DNA of 64,000 nucleotides from the NCBI RefSeq assembly GCF_000717915.1, contig NZ_JOCX01000008.1, forward strand, positions 323,574 through 387,573, in the 5' to 3' direction. Shown here piece by piece: positions 37,358 to 44,845 of the stretch. Each line of letters opens with the position of its first letter. Within the stretch, counting starts at the first letter, position 1. Below the pieces are notes generated by a model. That model did no database searches, was not told where the DNA came from, and worked only from the letters and a program-made list of their open reading frames with translations. The translations under genes were made by a program, and so were the position numbers. This DNA comes from Streptomyces sp. NRRL S-244. Its GTDB lineage: Bacteria > Actinomycetota > Actinomycetes > Streptomycetales > Streptomycetaceae.

Positions 37358-38281
37358 ATGGCCCACGTCGACACGCCCGCCCGGCCGCCCGCCCAGCCCG
37401 GCGGCGCGCCCGCGAACGGGGCACGGCGGCGGCCGGCTCCCGTGCTGCGGCCCCACGTGGTCGGCTACACCGGCTTCCACACCCGCTTCCCCGCGCCCCG
37501 GCGCCGCCTGGAGCTGCCCACCGGCTTCGTCACGCTCGTCTTCACCTTCAGCGAGGGCCTCTGGGTGACCCGCACCGGCGGGCTCGCCGCCGCCCGTCCG
37601 CGCCCCGCCGCCGTCTCCCGCACCCTGATCGCCGGGCCGCGCACGGTCCCCGCGATCGGGGTGCACGCGGGTGCGGTGCACGGGCTGGAGGTGAACATGA
37701 GCCCGCTCGGCGCGTACCGGCTGTTCGGGGTGCCGATGGTGCACTTCGAGGACGGCCTCGTGGACCTCGGCGAGGTGCTCGGGCCCGTCGGCCGCCACCT
37801 GCCCGAGCGGCTGCGGTCCCTGGGCGGCTGGGACGAGCGCTTCGACCTCCTCGACTCCGTCCTCGCCGCCCGCCTCGACCGGGGCCCGGCCGTCACCCCG
37901 GGCGTGCGCGGGGCACTGGCCCGGCTGTGGACGGACAGCGGCCCGGGCTCGCTGGCGCGGGCCACCGCCGACACCGGCTGGAGCGCCCGTCACCTGCGCG
38001 CCCGTTTCCGTGAGGAGATCGGGCTGCCGCCCAAGGCGATGGCCCGGGTGTTCCGGCTCCAGCACGCGCTGCGCGCCCTCGCGGCCGGGGTGGCCCCCGC
38101 CGAGGTCGCGGCCGCCCGCGGCTACCACGACCAGGCCCACTTCAGCCGGGACGTGAAGGCCATGACGGGACTGCCGCCCGCCCGGTTCGCGGCCCTGCGC
38201 GGCGGCCTGCCGCCGTGTTCGGCGCTGGACCGGATGCCGGGCCGGATCACCAGCGTGCTGCTCCCGCCCGAGGCGGAGTGA
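37358..38281 (+). CDS. AraC-family transcriptional regulator
   Basis: 307 residues from ATG 37358, with a GGAG upstream. The N-terminal ~200 residues form a cupin-like sensing region (VTLVFTFSEGLWVTR, GVHAGAVHGLEVNMSPLGAYRLFGVPM). The C-terminal ~95 residues are the double helix-turn-helix: LARATADTGWSARHLRARFREEIGLPPKAMARVFRLQHAL, then VAAARGYHDQAHFSRDVKAMTGLPPARFAAL. The DQAHFSRDVKAMTG match to HTH_18 is strong. The ~160-bp leader after the RNB gene is Pro/His-repeat-like low complexity. Target genes are unknown; none is adjacent and divergent. Confidence 0.88.
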   Translation: MAHVDTPARPPAQPGGAPANGARRRPAPVLRPHVVGYTGFHTRFPAPRRRLELPTGFVTLVFTFSEGLWVTRTGGLAAARPRPAAVSRTLIAGPRTVPAIGVHAGAVHGLEVNMSPLGAYRLFGVPMVHFEDGLVDLGEVLGPVGRHLPERLRSLGGWDERFDLLDSVLAARLDRGPAVTPGVRGALARLWTDSGPGSLARATADTGWSARHLRARFREEIGLPPKAMARVFRLQHALRALAAGVAPAEVAAARGYHDQAHFSRDVKAMTGLPPARFAALRGGLPPCSALDRMPGRITSVLLPPEAE

Positions 38282-38391
38282 CCGACCGGCTCCCGTCGCC
38301 GTTTTCTGCAAGACAGGCCGGTTTCCGCTTGTCAGGCTCGGCCTACGACTCCTCCTCCCCCCGGAGAGTCCCCACGCAGTGCGGCAGCCCG

Positions 38392-39225
38392 TCACGGGGG
38401 TGCGGGTTGCCGTACCGCGCCGACCAGCGCGCGGGGGTCGTCCGCGTGGAAGCGGATCGTACGGGCCGACGCGCGGGCCCCGAGCGGCCTGCGGAAGTCC
38501 AGCGGCCGGTTCAGCTCAACGGTCACCGTGGTCTGGCTGCCCACGATCAGGTCGAGGACCCCCTCGTCGGAGAGGCTGACGAGCCGGCCCTCCGGGTAGC
38601 GCCGGTCCACCCGGACCGAGGCGACCGCGTCCGGCGGGACGGTCAGGTCGAACAGCGCCCCGTACCGGATCCGCAGCGTCCCGTCGGGCCGCACCACGTG
38701 CGGCCGGGTCACGCACGCGGCGTGCAGGGCCAGTACCGCCAGCACCCCGTACACGTCGAGGACGAGCAGCACCCGGTGCACGGCCGGCCAGGGGATCAGC
38801 ACGGCCAGCCCGACCGTCTCGATGACCGACACGAAGAGCAGCCCGTACATCATGGCCGTCTGCGGTCCGGTGTACGCGGCGGCGAGGTCCCCCGGGCGCA
38901 CCCCGTGCCTGCGGCGCCCCACCCAGCGGCCCAAGGAGACGAAGGCCCGCAGCTCGTGCAGCAGGAGGCGCCGTACGGGCTCCGGGACGGCGGCGCCGAC
39001 CGCGTCCCGGCGGGCCGCCGGGGGCGCCAGGCCCCGCGCACGGGCGGCCGCGTACAGGGACCACAGCACCCGCGCCTCCAGCAGCAGCACCCCGAGCACC
39101 AGCACCTCGGCGCCCGCCAGGAGCCACCCGGGCGGCCGGAGCCCGGCGGCGAGGCAGAGCACGAGGACCAGCTCGCCCGGGATCACCGCGGCGGCCGCGA
39201 TCCGGGCCGCGCGCAGCGCGCTCAC
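38392..39225 (-). CDS. Membrane protein with C-terminal PH-like domain
   Basis: 277 residues. About four hydrophobic helices occur in two pairs (residues ~8-55 and ~120-170). A ~100-residue soluble C-terminus follows, beta-rich and reminiscent of bacterial PH-like domains (LRIRYGALFDLTVPPDAVASVRVDRR, VTVELNRPLDFRRPLG). Not a family I can name. Its GTG start overlaps the MerR gene stop by 4 nt, so it is translationally coupled to that regulator and is its likely target. It is convergent with the AraC gene. Confidence 0.75.
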   Translation of the reverse strand: MSALRAARIAAAAVIPGELVLVLCLAAGLRPPGWLLAGAEVLVLGVLLLEARVLWSLYAAARARGLAPPAARRDAVGAAVPEPVRRLLLHELRAFVSLGRWVGRRRHGVRPGDLAAAYTGPQTAMMYGLLFVSVIETVGLAVLIPWPAVHRVLLVLDVYGVLAVLALHAACVTRPHVVRPDGTLRIRYGALFDLTVPPDAVASVRVDRRYPEGRLVSLSDEGVLDLIVGSQTTVTVELNRPLDFRRPLGARASARTIRFHADDPRALVGAVRQPAPP

Positions 39226-39956
39226 GCCCGGCCCCGGTCCGCGAAGGCCGCCATCAGACGGCGGACGACCTCCGCCTGGGCGGGCGCGAAGTCGGCGAGC
39301 AGCGCCTCCTGGAAGCCGGGCACCACCGGGCCGCCGGCCGGGACCGCCTCGAAGACCCCGGCGGGGACGGCCGCGATCAGCGCGTCGGCGAGCGGGCCGA
39401 TGCGGGGGTCGTCGACGCGGGCCGCGGCGAGCTCGTCGAGCCGCTCGTACAGGGCGAGGACGGCCGGGTCGGCGGCCACGGGGGCGAGCGCGGCGTAGAG
39501 CTCCTCGCCGGCCGCGCCGGTGGCGTCGAGCAGGGTGAGGTGGTCGCGGTCCTTGGCGGCGGCCGGGGAGGCGGTGGGCGGCGCCTTCGCCAACAGCGCG
39601 GCGAGCCCGGGCGAGACGGGCTCGCCGTCCCCCGGCCCGGCGGCGAGCAGCGCCGCGAGCCGCTGCCGGCGGGAGGCGAGTTCGGCCTCCTGGCGGGCGA
39701 GGTCGGCGTCGAGTTCCGCCAGTACGTCGGCCAGCTCGCGCCCCTCGTCGTCCGCGAGGACGTCCCGCACCTCGTCGAGGCTCAGCCCGAGCTCGGTGAG
39801 CCGGCGCACCCGCGCCAGCAGGACGGCGTCGCGCACGCTGTACGCGCGATAGCCGTTGGGGCGCCGCTCCGGCTCCGGGAGCAGCCCGACATGGTGGTAG
39901 TGCCGGATCGCCCGGGTCGTGACCCCGACGAGCGCGGCGATCTCTCCGATCCGCAT
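39222..39956 (-). CDS. MerR-family transcriptional regulator
   Basis: 244 residues from ATG 39956; the longer open frame upstream crosses the MerR-type promoter and rnpB and is not coding. The N-terminal winged helix reads MRIGEIAALVGVTTRAIRHYHHVGLLPEPERRPNGYRAYS, followed by LARVRRLTELGLSLDEVRDVL and a long coiled-coil dimerisation helix (residues ~85-125). The C-terminal ~110 residues are an effector domain of the helical type seen in organic-ligand MerR proteins, with no Cys for metal. It is autoregulated to judge from the operator at 39971, and is coupled to the downstream membrane protein gene. Confidence 0.9.
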   Translation of the reverse strand: MRIGEIAALVGVTTRAIRHYHHVGLLPEPERRPNGYRAYSVRDAVLLARVRRLTELGLSLDEVRDVLADDEGRELADVLAELDADLARQEAELASRRQRLAALLAAGPGDGEPVSPGLAALLAKAPPTASPAAAKDRDHLTLLDATGAAGEELYAALAPVAADPAVLALYERLDELAAARVDDPRIGPLADALIAAVPAGVFEAVPAGGPVVPGFQEALLADFAPAQAEVVRRLMAAFADRGRA

Positions 39957-39963
39957 GCCCTCC

Positions 39964-39994
39964 AGTAGAAACCCTGCCGCTGCGTCAAGGTCAA
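39964..39994 (-). promoter_or_regulatory. MerR-type promoter with 19-bp spacer and dyad operator
   Basis: On the minus strand TTGACC (39994-39989), a 19-bp spacer, then TCTACT (39969-39964) as -10. The spacer holds ACCTTGACGC-A-GCGGCAGGGT (39991-39971), two mismatches from a perfect dyad. The -10 ends 7 nt before the MerR ATG, so the transcript is probably leaderless. Confidence 0.75.
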
Positions 39995-40032
39995 GCGCGG
40001 CGCCCGGCGCGGGTAGCATGGTCACTCGCAGA

Positions 40033-40439
40033 ACAACCGGAGCGGGCGGCCGCGTCGGGATCCCCGGATCCCGCCGAGGAACGTCCGGGCTCCACAGGGC
40101 AGGGTGGTGGCTAACGGCCACCCGGGGTGACCCGCGGGACAGTGCCACAGAAAACAGACCGCCGGGGCTTCGGCCCTCGGTAAGGGTGAAACGGTGGTGT
40201 AAGAGACCACCAGCGCCTGGGGTGACCCAGGCGGCTAGGTAAACCCCACCCGGAGCAAGGTCAAGAGGGGCCGGCCGTTTTCGGACGGCGGGCCCTGCGC
40301 GAACGTTCGAGGGCTGCCCGCCCGAGTTCGCGGGTAGACCGCAGGAGGCCGGCGGCAACGCCGGTCCTAGATGGATGGCCGTCTCCCCGGCGACCGCGAG
40401 GTCACCGGGCGACAGAACCCGGCGTACAGCTCCGGTTGT
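40033..40439 (+). ncRNA. rnpB: RNase P RNA (bacterial type A)
   Basis: Catalytic RNA that matures tRNA 5' ends. The ends are set by an 11-bp P1 helix, ACAACCGGAGC at 40033-40043 pairing with GCTCCGGTTGT at 40429-40439. Conserved core elements are seen in order: GAGGAACGTCCGGGCTCC with ACAGGGCAG (P4/J regions), ACAGAAAACAGACCGCC, GGTAAGGGTGAAACGGTG, TAAGAGACCACCAGC, the AGATGGATGGCCG stretch and the terminal ACAGAACCCGGCGTACAG. At 407 nt it is of normal size. It is transcribed towards the RNase HI gene and ends at a strong hairpin. Confidence 0.97.
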
Positions 40440-40456
40440 TCTGCACTCGACGAAGC

Positions 40457-40492
40457 CGAAGGGCCCGTTCCCGTCAGGGGGCGGGCCCTTCG
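40457..40492. terminator. rnpB terminator, shared with the convergent operon
   Basis: Perfect 11-bp stem CGAAGGGCCCG/CGGGCCCTTCG with a 14-nt loop, 17 nt after the rnpB P1 helix and before the convergent RNase HI gene end. Confidence 0.85.
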
Positions 40493-40505
40493 CCGTACGT
40501 CGCTT

Positions 40506-41837
40506 CTACCGCAGGTGCGAGGTGTCGTTCAGCAGGCGCACCGAGGCGTTGCCGTCGGCGTAGTAGGCCACCGCCGAGAGGGAGGCCGCGGACAGCTCCA
40601 TCTTGAACAGCGCCTCCGGCGGGGCCCCCAGCGCGAGCCGGACCAGGATCTTGACCGGGGTCACGTGCGTGACCAGCAGCACCGTGCGGCCCGCGTGCGC
40701 GGCCAGCAGCCGGTCCCGGGTCGCCGAGATGCGGCGGGTGGCGGCCGTGAAGCTCTCGCCGCCGCCCGTCGGGGCCGCCTTCGGGGAGTCCAGCCAGGCC
40801 TGGAGGTCGTCCGGGAAGCGCTCGCGCACCTCGCCGAAGGTCAGACCCTCCCAGGCGCCGAAGTCCACCTCGCGCAGGCCCTCCTCGACGGTGACCGTGA
40901 GGCCGAGCCGGTCCGCGACGGCCTGCGCGGTCTCCCGGCAGCGGCGCAGCGGGGAGCTGACGATCGTCTGGACGGTGCCGCGCGCGGCCAGGGCCTCGGC
41001 CACCGCCGATGCCTGGCGGCGGCCGGCCTCGGACAGCTCCGGGTCGGTGCCGCCGCTGCCGGAGAAGCGCTTCTGCGGGGTGAGGGCCGTCTCCCCGTGG
41101 CGCAGCAGGACGAAGGTCGCCGGGGTCCCCATGTCGGGGCCCCAGCCCGGCGTGGCGGACGGGGCCTGGGCCGGGCCCGGCGCCGGGGCGGGGATGCGTC
41201 CCGATGCGGTGGCGCCGTGCTCCGCGAACAGGGTGTCGGCCCCTGCCTCCTCGCGTGCCGGCGCGGTGGCCGACGTACCGGAAGCAGTGGCGAGGGCGGC
41301 CCGTACGGCCGCGGCCCCCTTCGCGGCATCCCCCGGAGGGCCGGCCGGCGGGGTCGCCAGGGCGCGGGCCGCCGAGGTGTCCAGGGCCGCCGAAGAGGCC
41401 GACGGCTCCCACTGCTCGCCGCGCTTGCCCGCGTCCATCGCCTCGTTGGCGAGCCGGTCCGCGTGCTTGTTGCGCTCGCGCGGGATCCACTCGTACGTCA
41501 CCTGCGCGCGCGGCAGGATCTTCGCCGCCTCCGCGGCGAGGGGCTTCATGTCGGGGTGCTTGATCTTCCAGCGGCCCGACATCTGCTCGACGACCAGCTT
41601 GGAGTCCATGCGGACCTGGACCACGGCGTCGGGGGACAGCTCGCGGGCCGCCCTGAGCCCGGCGATCAGGCCCTTGTACTCGGCCACGTTGTTCGTCGCG
41701 ACGCCGATGTACTCGGCGCGCTCGGCCAGCGTCTCGCCCGTCGCCGGGTCGAGGACGACCGCGCCGTAGCCGGCGGGCCCCGGGTTGCCCCGGGAGCCGC
41801 CGTCCGCCTCCACGACGAACCGGACAGGCCTCTGCAT
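40506..41837 (-). CDS. Bifunctional RNase HI / acid phosphatase
   Basis: 443 residues, two enzymes joined. Residues ~1-140 are RNase HI with the catalytic acids in VVEADGGSRGNPGP (Asp), NNVAEYKGL (Glu) and VRMDSKLVVEQMSG (Asp), and the late Asp in ERNKHADRLANEAM. A ~100-residue Ala/Pro/Gly linker follows. Residues ~240-443 are a histidine-phosphatase (RHG motif, LLRHGETALTPQKRFSGSGG). The same fusion is known in S. coelicolor and, as Rv2228c, in M. tuberculosis, where the C-terminal part acts like CobC alpha-ribazole phosphatase. The ATG overlaps the upstream stop (TGATG). Last gene of the Nif3 / zinc-ribbon / RNase HI operon. Confidence 0.94.
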   Translation of the reverse strand: MQRPVRFVVEADGGSRGNPGPAGYGAVVLDPATGETLAERAEYIGVATNNVAEYKGLIAGLRAARELSPDAVVQVRMDSKLVVEQMSGRWKIKHPDMKPLAAEAAKILPRAQVTYEWIPRERNKHADRLANEAMDAGKRGEQWEPSASSAALDTSAARALATPPAGPPGDAAKGAAAVRAALATASGTSATAPAREEAGADTLFAEHGATASGRIPAPAPGPAQAPSATPGWGPDMGTPATFVLLRHGETALTPQKRFSGSGGTDPELSEAGRRQASAVAEALAARGTVQTIVSSPLRRCRETAQAVADRLGLTVTVEEGLREVDFGAWEGLTFGEVRERFPDDLQAWLDSPKAAPTGGGESFTAATRRISATRDRLLAAHAGRTVLLVTHVTPVKILVRLALGAPPEALFKMELSAASLSAVAYYADGNASVRLLNDTSHLR

Positions 41838-42580
41838 CAGATGCCCGAGTCGGCCGTACGGACCAGGATGCGGCCGCAGTTCTCGTGACGCACGACCTGG
41901 TCGCGGGCCGCGGCCTTGATCTCGTTGACCTCGGCCATGTCGAGCTCCAGGCGGCAGCCCTCGCAGCGGCGCTGGTACAGGCGGGCGGCGCCGACGCCGC
42001 CCTGCTTGACGCGGATCTTCTCGTACAGGGCCATCAGGTCGGCCGGCATCGAGGCGACGATGACCTCGCGGTCCTTGGCGATCTTCGCGGCCTCGGCGTC
42101 GAGCTCGCCGGTGGCCGCGTCGCGGCGGGCGGTGGCGTCCGTCAGCTTGGCTTCGAGGGCGGCGACCCGCTCCGTCAGCTCGGTGACCCGCTCCTGCGCG
42201 CCCTCCAGGCGCTCCATGACCTCCAGGACCACGTCCTCCAGATCGGCCTGGCGCTTGGCGAGGGAGACGACCTCGCTCTGCAGGTTCGCCAGGTCGCGGG
42301 CGGAGATGCCCGCGCCGGAGTCGAGCCGCTGCTGGTCGCGGGCCGCGCGCTGGCGCACCTGGTCGACGTCCTGCTCCGCCTTGGTCTGCTCGCGGGCGGC
42401 GTCGCTCGCCTGCGTCTGGGCCGCCACGAGCAGGTCGCGCTGCTGCGTCAGGTCCTTGGCCAGGGACTCGACCTCGGTGTGCTCCGGCAGCGACTTGCGC
42501 TTGTGGGCGAGCTGAGACAGCCGGACGTCCAGGGCCTGGACGTCGAGAAGTCGGATCTGGTCGGCGGGCTCGGCGTTCAG
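41837..42580 (-). CDS. C4-type zinc-ribbon coiled-coil protein, apparent CTG start
   Basis: 247 residues. Residues ~15-180 form one long coiled coil rich in Ala/Glu/Arg/Lys. The C-terminus is a zinc ribbon with CEGC (RRCEGCRLELDM) and a late Cys in RHENCGRILVR. It is the CT398/Slr1-like zf-RING_7 family common beside nif3 and rnh in actinobacteria; precise function unknown. The start is CTG 42580: AGGAG lies 7 nt upstream, no ATG, GTG or TTG is in frame nearby, and the family normally begins at this LNAEPADQIRLLDVQALD segment. CTG overlaps the nif3 stop as CTGA, so ribosomes re-initiate there. Confidence 0.88.
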   Translation of the reverse strand: MNAEPADQIRLLDVQALDVRLSQLAHKRKSLPEHTEVESLAKDLTQQRDLLVAAQTQASDAAREQTKAEQDVDQVRQRAARDQQRLDSGAGISARDLANLQSEVVSLAKRQADLEDVVLEVMERLEGAQERVTELTERVAALEAKLTDATARRDAATGELDAEAAKIAKDREVIVASMPADLMALYEKIRVKQGGVGAARLYQRRCEGCRLELDMAEVNEIKAAARDQVVRHENCGRILVRTADSGI

Positions 42581-43443
42581 TTGGGGGCTCCTGAGATAGA
42601 AGAGGGAGATGAAGGAACGTCGGACGGCGCGTGCACCGTCCACGGGTCGGTGACCGTGCGCGAGACGTGGGTGCGCAGACCCCAGCCGTGGCGCTCGGAG
42701 ATCGCGTCGAGCTGCGTGGCCGCCTGCTCGCACCAGGGCCACTCGGTGGCCCAGTGCGCGGCGTCGACGAGGGCGAGCGGGCTCTGCTCGCGGGCCTCGG
42801 ACACGGGGTGGTGGCGCAGGTCGGCGGTGAGGAACACGTCCACGCCGGCGGCCCGGACCTGGTCGAAGAGGCTGTCCCCGGAGCCGCCGCTGACGGCGAC
42901 GGTACGGACGAGCAGTTCGGGGTCGCCGGCGACGCGGATGCCCTGCGCGGTCCGCGGCAGCCGGGCGGCGGCGCGGGCGGCGAACGCGCGCAGGGTCTCG
43001 GGGTGGTCCAGCTCGCAGATCCGGCCGAGGCCGCGGCGGCCCTCGGGGTCGGTGGGATCGGGGACCAGCGGGCCGGTGATGCGCAGGTCGAGGGCGCCGG
43101 CGAGGGCGTCGGAGACGCCGGGGTCGGCGGTGTCCGCGTTGGTGTGGGCGACGTGCAGCGCGATGTCGTTCTTGATCAGCGTGTGCACGACGCGGCCCTT
43201 GAAGGTGCCGGCCTCGACGGTGGTGGTGCCGCGCAGGTAGAGGGGATGGTGGGTGACGACCAGGTCGGCGCCCAGCTTCACGGCTTCGTCGACGATGTCC
43301 TGCACGGGGTCGACGGCGAACAGGACGCGGGAGACCTCGGCGTCGGGATCGCCGCAGACGGTTCCGACGGCGTCCCACTGCTCGGCCCGCGAGGGGGGCC
43401 AGAGGGCGTCCAGCGCGGCGATGACTTCGGAGAGACGGGGCAC
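42577..43443 (-). CDS. Nif3-like dinuclear metal centre protein (GTP cyclohydrolase 1 type 2 / YbgI family)
   Basis: 288 residues from GTG 43443, single Nif3 domain without the PII-like insert. The dimetal ligands are in LVVTHHPLYLRG, HVAHTNADTA and later LTADLRHHPVSEA and ALVDAAHWATEWP. Such proteins form hexameric rings; GTP cyclohydrolase activity has been shown for one homologue, but the general role is unsettled. The C-terminal ~20 residues are Ser/Pro-rich. First gene of the operon with the zinc-ribbon and RNase HI genes, which it joins by 4-nt and 1-nt overlaps. Confidence 0.9.
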   Translation of the reverse strand: MPRLSEVIAALDALWPPSRAEQWDAVGTVCGDPDAEVSRVLFAVDPVQDIVDEAVKLGADLVVTHHPLYLRGTTTVEAGTFKGRVVHTLIKNDIALHVAHTNADTADPGVSDALAGALDLRITGPLVPDPTDPEGRRGLGRICELDHPETLRAFAARAAARLPRTAQGIRVAGDPELLVRTVAVSGGSGDSLFDQVRAAGVDVFLTADLRHHPVSEAREQSPLALVDAAHWATEWPWCEQAATQLDAISERHGWGLRTHVSRTVTDPWTVHAPSDVPSSPSSISGAPN

Positions 43444-43490
43444 AGGCCAAGGCTACCGTCCGTACGGGAGCGGGTCCGTCCCCACGGGGT

Positions 43491-43545
43491 GGCGGGCGTA
43501 GGGGTCCCGGCGGGCGTAGGGGTCCCGGCGGGCGTGCGGGGTCCC
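43491..43545. repeat. 18-bp tandem repeat, three copies
   Basis: GGCGGGCGTAGGGGTCCC at 43491-43508 and 43509-43526, and a one-base-longer variant at 43527-43545. The last copy supplies the left arm of the adjacent terminator. Confidence 0.85.
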
Positions 43546-43561
43546 GGGCGGCCGGGACCCC
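43538..43561 (-). terminator. Terminator of the siderophore-binding lipoprotein gene
   Basis: Perfect 10-bp stem GGGGTCCCGG/CCGGGACCCC with a 4-nt loop, 24 bp downstream of the lipoprotein stop on the minus strand. Confidence 0.7.
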
Positions 43562-43584
43562 TGCGGGCACTCCGTACTCACTGC

Positions 43585-44634
43585 TTACTTGACGAGGAAG
43601 GTGCGCAGGTCGTCCAGGACCTTGTCGGCGGCGGTCACGCCGAGGCCCAGGTACCAGGTCTCGTCCGGGACGTCCTTGGCGCGGCCCTGCTGCACGGCCT
43701 CCAGGTTCTTCCACAGCGGGTTGGCCTCGGCGGAGTCCCGCTTGGTCTTGTCCTTCTTCCCGTACACGCCGGTGAAGATCCAGTCGGCGGCGGCCTCGTC
43801 CATCCGCTCCGGGCTGATCTCGACGGCGAGGTCCTCGACCTGCTGGTTCTGCGGGCGCGGGATGCCGGTGTCCTTGAGGATGGTGCCGATGAAGGAGGCG
43901 CCCGCGTAGAGGCGGGTCTTGCCCGGCATGTAGCGGAGCATGGTGACGGTCGGCTTCTTCTCGCCGAGGTCGTCGCCGAGCTTCGCGGCCTTGGCCTGGT
44001 AGGCGTCGAGCTTGGTCCTGGCCTCGGCGGTCTTGTCCAGGGCGGCCGCGTTCAGGAGGTAGTTCTCCTTCCACGGGAAGCCCGGGCGGATGGAGAACAC
44101 GGTCGGGGCGATCTTCGAGAGCGCCTCGTACTTGTCCGCGGAGCGCAGCTGGCTGCCGAGGATCAGGTCGGGCTTGAGGGCGTTGATCGCCTCGAGGTTG
44201 AGGTTGTTGATGGTGCCGACGGACTTGGGCTCGCCGGCCTCCTTCTTCAGGTAGCCCGGAATGCCGTCGTCGCCCTCGGTGGGGGCGTAGCCGACGGGCT
44301 GGAGGCCGAGCGAGACAACGTTGTCCAGTTCACCGACGTCGAGGACGACGACGCGCTTGGGCGCGGCTGTGATCTCGGTGGCGCCCATGGCGTGGGTGAT
44401 CGTGCGCGGGAACTGACCGGCCGGGGACGTGGTTCCGAAGGCGGCCGTCTTCCGCGCGGCCTCGGAGAACTCCTTGCCGCCCTGGGCGACGGCCTTCCCG
44501 CCCCCGGCCGGGGCGGTGTCCTTGCCGTTCCCGTCCTTGCCGGCCTTCGCGTCCTGGCCGCCGCAGGCGGTGAGGGCGAGCGCGGCGGCTGCGGCGAGGG
44601 CGACGGCGGCTGTTCCGCGGCGTCGGAAGGACAT
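43585..44634 (-). CDS. Iron-siderophore ABC transporter substrate-binding lipoprotein
   Basis: 349 residues. Signal peptide with lipobox ALTACGG (Cys24), then a Lys/Gly/Ala linker. The FecB/FhuD-type binding fold opens with PKRVVVLDVGELDNVVSLGLQPVGY, continues TINNLNLEAINALKPDLILGS and has the long interdomain helix ending LDAYQAKAAKLGDDLGEKKPTV. Residues differ clearly from hmuT, so a hydroxamate-type ferric siderophore is the likely cargo. No permease or ATPase gene is adjacent, so it must share a transporter encoded elsewhere. A perfect iron box lies 36 bp upstream. A run of nine G (44652-44660) separates the box from the ribosome-binding site. Confidence 0.9.
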   Translation of the reverse strand: MSFRRRGTAAVALAAAAALALTACGGQDAKAGKDGNGKDTAPAGGGKAVAQGGKEFSEAARKTAAFGTTSPAGQFPRTITHAMGATEITAAPKRVVVLDVGELDNVVSLGLQPVGYAPTEGDDGIPGYLKKEAGEPKSVGTINNLNLEAINALKPDLILGSQLRSADKYEALSKIAPTVFSIRPGFPWKENYLLNAAALDKTAEARTKLDAYQAKAAKLGDDLGEKKPTVTMLRYMPGKTRLYAGASFIGTILKDTGIPRPQNQQVEDLAVEISPERMDEAAADWIFTGVYGKKDKTKRDSAEANPLWKNLEAVQQGRAKDVPDETWYLGLGVTAADKVLDDLRTFLVK

Positions 44635-44669
44635 GTCGGATCTCCTGGAGTGGGGGGGGGCACGAGCGA

Positions 44670-44685
44670 GTTAGGTAAACCTAAC
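44670..44685 (-). promoter_or_regulatory. Perfect iron box upstream of the siderophore lipoprotein gene
   Basis: GTTAGGT-AA-ACCTAAC, a 7-bp perfect dyad with the TTAGG-N4-CCTAA core. The best-formed of the iron boxes seen here; predicted DmdR/IdeR operator. Confidence 0.88.
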
Positions 44686-44845
44686 CAACCCGGCTCACCC
44701 TAAACGCCCCGCCATGGCACAGCACAGTCGCCCCCGCCGGCAGACCTGAACCGCCTGGCGGCCACCCGTACGTGTGAAGCGGGGAAGGTCGTGTTGTTCG
44801 GCCCGAAGGGCGAAAACTAGCTTCCTCCCCGGAGGTGACGCACGG

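Noticed and set aside
40019..40358. N-terminal extension of the MerR protein into rnpB
   Set aside because: Would translate through the MerR promoter and conserved RNase P RNA sequence; ATG 39956 gives the exact MerR N-terminus.
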